This document shows, in pieces, positions 61,378-64,000 of a stretch of 64,000 nucleotides of DNA (position 1 is its first letter; every line of letters starts with the position of its first letter). The notes below the pieces were generated by a model. It saw only the letters and a program-made list of their open reading frames with translations, was not told where the DNA came from and searched no databases. Location: NCBI RefSeq assembly GCF_003363715.1, contig NZ_QREV01000019.1, forward strand, positions 1-64,000, written 5' to 3'. A program made the translations under genes and the position numbers. The stretch is from Parabacteroides acidifaciens (GTDB taxonomy: Bacteria > Bacteroidota > Bacteroidia > Bacteroidales > Tannerellaceae).

Positions 61378-63430
61378 CATTCTAGAACTAAATGAAAAAC
61401 TCCTTCCTGAGTTGCAAAGTATAGCGGAAGAGTTAGGTATTAAAAAAGTAAGCTCTTTGAAAAAAGAAGAGCTTGTATACAGAATTCTTGACGAACAGGC
61501 TATCTCGTATGCCGGCATTCAGGCTGAAAAGGAGAAAGAGAAGGAGGCTAAGAAAGCAGAAAGGCAAACCAAGGCTAAGAAAACTCCTAAAGCTGCAGCC
61601 CCGAAAGGCGCAAAAGCCGATGCTAAAACAAAGGTTGCCGCTCCTGCCACACCCGTAGCCGGTTCGGTTGAAGAAGTTGCAGTAGAAACCAAGGAACAGC
61701 CCGAACGTAAGAAACGGACTCGTATCGAAAAGAAAGATAAGGTGGCTGGCGCTGCTGTCCCGACTCGGGAGAATGACGAAGTTGTCGTTTCGAAGAATCA
61801 GGTCTCTGCCAATGCTCCCTCTCCTGCACCCGAAGCTGTCGCTCAGGTAATCGAGGCTCCGGCCAACGCTCCGGCCAACGCTCCGGTTGAAGAAGAAAAG
61901 CCTGTTGCAAAGAAGGTAATCGTGAAGAAAGCTGATAAAGCTGAAAAGCCGTTGCTTCCTCCCGTTGTGGTAGAATCTGCCGGTGAAGAACTGCCGGTTG
62001 AAGCAGTTCCCGAAGTAACAGTGGAACCTGCCGTGGCAGAAGCTCCTGCCGCTCCTGCTTCAGCAGAAGAACCTAAACGTGTGGTATTCCGCCATCCGGA
62101 TACCAAATCGGTTCTCGACCAGCTTTTCCCGTTCTCTTCTACACCTGCTAAACCGGAACCGAAGGCACAAAGCGAACAACCGGCTCCGCAGCAGAACGCT
62201 CCTCGTCAGAATAACAACAGACAGAACAATCAGAATAATCATAACAACCAGCGCAACAATAATAACAATAATAACGCGCCTCAGGAAAAGCAATACGAAT
62301 TTGACGGCATTCTGACAGGTGTCGGCGTATTGGAAATGATGCCTGACGGATATGGTTTCCTGCGTTCTTCCGATTATAACTATTTGACTTCCCCGGATGA
62401 TATTTACGTATCGCAGTCACAGATCAAATTGTTCGGTCTGAAGACCGGTGACGTGGTGGAAGGTGCTATCCGTCCTCCGAAGGAAGGTGAAAAGTATTTC
62501 CCGCTTGTAAAAGTGGACAAGATCAACGGCCGTACGCCGGAAGAGGTTCGCGACCGTGTTCCTTTCGATCATCTGACTCCGCTTTTCCCGGATGAAAAGT
62601 TCATGCTGACGGCCCGTAAAGCTCCGAAAGTATATGATAATATCGCCGTACGTGTTGTAGACCTGTTCTCGCCGATCGGAAAGGGACAGCGTGGTCTGAT
62701 CGTGGCACAGCCGAAGACTGGTAAGACGATGTTGCTGAAAGATATTGCCAATGCGATTGCAGCAAATCATCCGGAAGTGTATATGATCGTCCTGCTGATC
62801 GACGAACGCCCGGAAGAAGTAACCGACATGGCCCGTAGCGTGGATGCGGAAGTGATCGCTTCTACATTCGACGAACCGGCGGAACGTCACGTGAAGATTG
62901 CCGAAATCGTATTGAACAAGGCAAAACGTATGGTCGAATGCGGTCATGATGTTGTGATCCTGTTAGACTCTATTACACGTCTGGCACGTGCTTATAATAC
63001 CGTTCAGCCTGCTTCCGGTAAGGTTCTTTCCGGTGGTGTGGATGCTAACGCCTTGCAGAAGCCGAAACGTTTCTTCGGTGCTGCCCGTAACATCGAAAAC
63101 GGCGGTAGCCTGACAATCCTGGCAACAGCGTTGACAGAGACTGGTTCTAAAATGGACGATGTGATCTTCGAAGAATTCAAGGGTACAGGTAATATGGAAT
63201 TGCAGTTGGACCGCAAGCTGGCAAACAAGCGCGTTTATCCGGCTGTCGATATTACGGCTTCCAGCACGCGTCGTGATGACTTGTTGCAGGATGAAAGCAC
63301 TGTAAACCGTATGTGGATCTTGCGTAAATACCTGGCCGATATGAACTCTATGGAAGCTATGGAATTTGTCAAGAAACGCATGGAACAGACATTCGATAAT
63401 ATGGAGTTTCTGGCTTCGATGAACGGATAA
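61364..63430 (+). CDS. rho: Transcription termination factor Rho with long disordered insertion
   Basis: A 688-aa hexameric RNA helicase, versus 419 aa in E. coli. Start [14 protein letters not shown] (61364); upstream in-frame codons lie in the leader. Residues 1-45 are the Rho N-terminal helical domain. About 50-309 is a low-complexity insertion, first Lys/Ala then Glu/Pro/Val-rich, with a short tandem repeat ([14 protein letters not shown]), ending in an Asn/Gln/Arg-rich tract. Then come the RNA-binding OB fold ([20 protein letters not shown]) and the ATPase with Walker A (AQPKTGKT, 448-455) and Walker B ([16 protein letters not shown]). In Bacteroides thetaiotaomicron such an insertion drives Rho phase separation. 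A terminator follows. Confidence 0.97.
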   Translation: MQKYNILELNEKLLPELQSIAEELGIKKVSSLKKEELVYRILDEQAISYAGIQAEKEKEKEAKKAERQTKAKKTPKAAAPKGAKADAKTKVAAPATPVAGSVEEVAVETKEQPERKKRTRIEKKDKVAGAAVPTRENDEVVVSKNQVSANAPSPAPEAVAQVIEAPANAPANAPVEEEKPVAKKVIVKKADKAEKPLLPPVVVESAGEELPVEAVPEVTVEPAVAEAPAAPASAEEPKRVVFRHPDTKSVLDQLFPFSSTPAKPEPKAQSEQPAPQQNAPRQNNNRQNNQNNHNNQRNNNNNNNAPQEKQYEFDGILTGVGVLEMMPDGYGFLRSSDYNYLTSPDDIYVSQSQIKLFGLKTGDVVEGAIRPPKEGEKYFPLVKVDKINGRTPEEVRDRVPFDHLTPLFPDEKFMLTARKAPKVYDNIAVRVVDLFSPIGKGQRGLIVAQPKTGKTMLLKDIANAIAANHPEVYMIVLLIDERPEEVTDMARSVDAEVIASTFDEPAERHVKIAEIVLNKAKRMVECGHDVVILLDSITRLARAYNTVQPASGKVLSGGVDANALQKPKRFFGAARNIENGGSLTILATALTETGSKMDDVIFEEFKGTGNMELQLDRKLANKRVYPAVDITASSTRRDDLLQDESTVNRMWILRKYLADMNSMEAMEFVKKRMEQTFDNMEFLASMNG

Positions 63431-63450
63431 ATAAATAGAAAGAATAAATA

Positions 63451-63488
63451 AAAACGCAGATTAGGCTGATGCTTGATCTGCGTTTTTT
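63451..63488. terminator. Terminator between convergent rho and helicase genes
   Basis: The 11-bp stem AAAACGCAGAT (63451-63461) pairs with ATCTGCGTTTT (63476-63486). A T run follows on the plus strand, and the A-rich 5' side serves as a T run on the minus strand, so it can end both transcripts. Confidence 0.9.
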
Positions 63489-63533
63489 ATTTGCTAACAT
63501 TGCTTCTTTCTTTAGGAGGTATATTCTTATGAG

Positions 63534-64000
63534 TTAAGCATCCTTCCGTGGTCTTCCCCGGCGGCGTTGTCCGTTGCCGGAATTTCCTCCCGGACGGCTG
63601 TTGCCTTTTCCGCTGTCTTTCCGGGGGCGTCCTCTGCCACGGCGTACGTTGGCGTACTTTTCCGGTTCATATAAGGGGGCTTCTCCGAATTTCGGATCGA
63701 CCGGAATCTTGTACACCTCTTTTTCCAGGAATTGTTCGATGCGTTTGAACTGTGCCTGTTCCTCTATGGAGACAAAGGTGATTGCCAAACCTTCTCCGCC
63801 TGTACCGCGAGCCGTACGGCCGATACGGTGTACATAGTCTTCCGGATCGTGGGGAATGTCGAAGTTGACAACCAATTTGATATCATTGATATCGATACCG
63901 CGTGATACGACGTCGGTTGCGACCAAAATATCGATACGTCCGTTCTTGAACTCTTTCATTACCTCTTCGCGTTGTGACTGTTCGAGGTCGGAGTGCATGG
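63534..64000 (-). CDS. DEAD-box RNA helicase, C-terminal part (truncated by window edge)
   Basis: The visible 155 codons are the second RecA-like lobe and tail of a DEAD-box helicase. Motif V (ATDVVSRGID) and motif VI (HRIGRTARG) are intact, as are MHSDLEQSQRE and VNFDIPHDPEDYVHRIG. The tail (from about residue 115) is rich in Arg/Gly/Lys with two RRGRGRPRK-like stretches, suited to RNA binding. The frame stays open to the window edge, so the ATG seen at the end is internal and the N-terminal lobe lies outside. Probably RhlE/DeaD type. Confidence 0.93.
   Translation of the reverse strand, partial: MHSDLEQSQREEVMKEFKNGRIDILVATDVVSRGIDINDIKLVVNFDIPHDPEDYVHRIGRTARGTGGEGLAITFVSIEEQAQFKRIEQFLEKEVYKIPVDPKFGEAPLYEPEKYANVRRGRGRPRKDSGKGNSRPGGNSGNGQRRRGRPRKDA

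Overview
The window looks like a chromosomal segment of a gut Bacteroidales bacterium, most likely Tannerellaceae/Parabacteroides. This is inferred from gene content and signals, not from a database match. The signals are: many TAnnTTTG (-7) promoter elements of the Bacteroidetes type, few Shine-Dalgarno sites, a Rho factor with a large Asn/Ala/Pro-rich insertion, a FeoA-FeoB fusion, a hybrid two-component system (HTCS), a carboxynorspermidine dehydrogenase-type gene and abundant SPII lipoproteins.

Layout. 1-312: 3' tail of a 23S rRNA, 5S rRNA and terminator. 549-6196: two-gene RND efflux operon in which the inner-membrane pump is fused in frame to its TolC/NodT-like outer-membrane lipoprotein. 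6299-9896: metA, a U32 peptidase-like (rlhA-type) gene and a lipoprotein cyclophilin. 9877-10356: WbuC-like cupin. 10454-14246: HTCS with a sugar-binding-protein-like sensor next to a PfkB fructokinase; three copies of one operator-like motif lie between them. 14453-20100: small conserved-looking ORF, TPR protein, lepA and a CvfB/S1 protein. 20291-37594: a long plus-strand surface-polysaccharide locus with wza and wzz, a complete CMP-legionaminic acid pathway (legB, legC, legH, legI, legG, ptmE, legF), flippase, GT52-like transferase, O-acyltransferase, Wzy-like polymerase, two GT4 enzymes and a radical SAM/SPASM protein. 37905-41266 (minus): two glycosyltransferases and a sialidase-like lipoprotein. 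41336-44005: feoAB and its small Cys-rich partner. 44112-44543: folK. 44460-50796 (minus): a compact six-gene glycan operon (GNAT/FemAB-like, PIG-L deacetylase, polysaccharide deacetylase-like, two GTs, methyltransferase). 50818-51156: MITE-like element with 47-bp terminal inverted repeats. 51167-54890 (minus): CASDH-type dehydrogenase, radical SAM, bcp and recA, tightly packed. 55175-63430: plsC, aspS, nif3-like gene, zinc-ribbon coiled-coil gene, tilS and rho. 63534-64000: 3' part of a DEAD-box helicase gene running off the window.

How it works together. The central locus should build a nonulosonic (legionaminic) acid-containing surface glycan. The seven leg/ptm genes supply CMP-legionaminate, the GT52-like and GT4 enzymes assemble the repeat, the acyltransferase decorates it, and Wzx/Wzy/Wzz/Wza flip, polymerise, size and export it. 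No initiating phosphoglycosyltransferase, UpxY/UpxZ pair or tyrosine-kinase Wzc is present. The HTCS/fructokinase pair resembles the fructose-sensing arrangement known in Bacteroides.

Most unusual non-coding feature: three unrelated intergenic regions (about 18.99-19.14 kb, 37.76-37.85 kb and 55.00-55.15 kb) carry degenerate tandem arrays with the same 21-22 bp period (two helical turns) but a different 5-bp core word in each array. I do not recognise this as a named repeat family.
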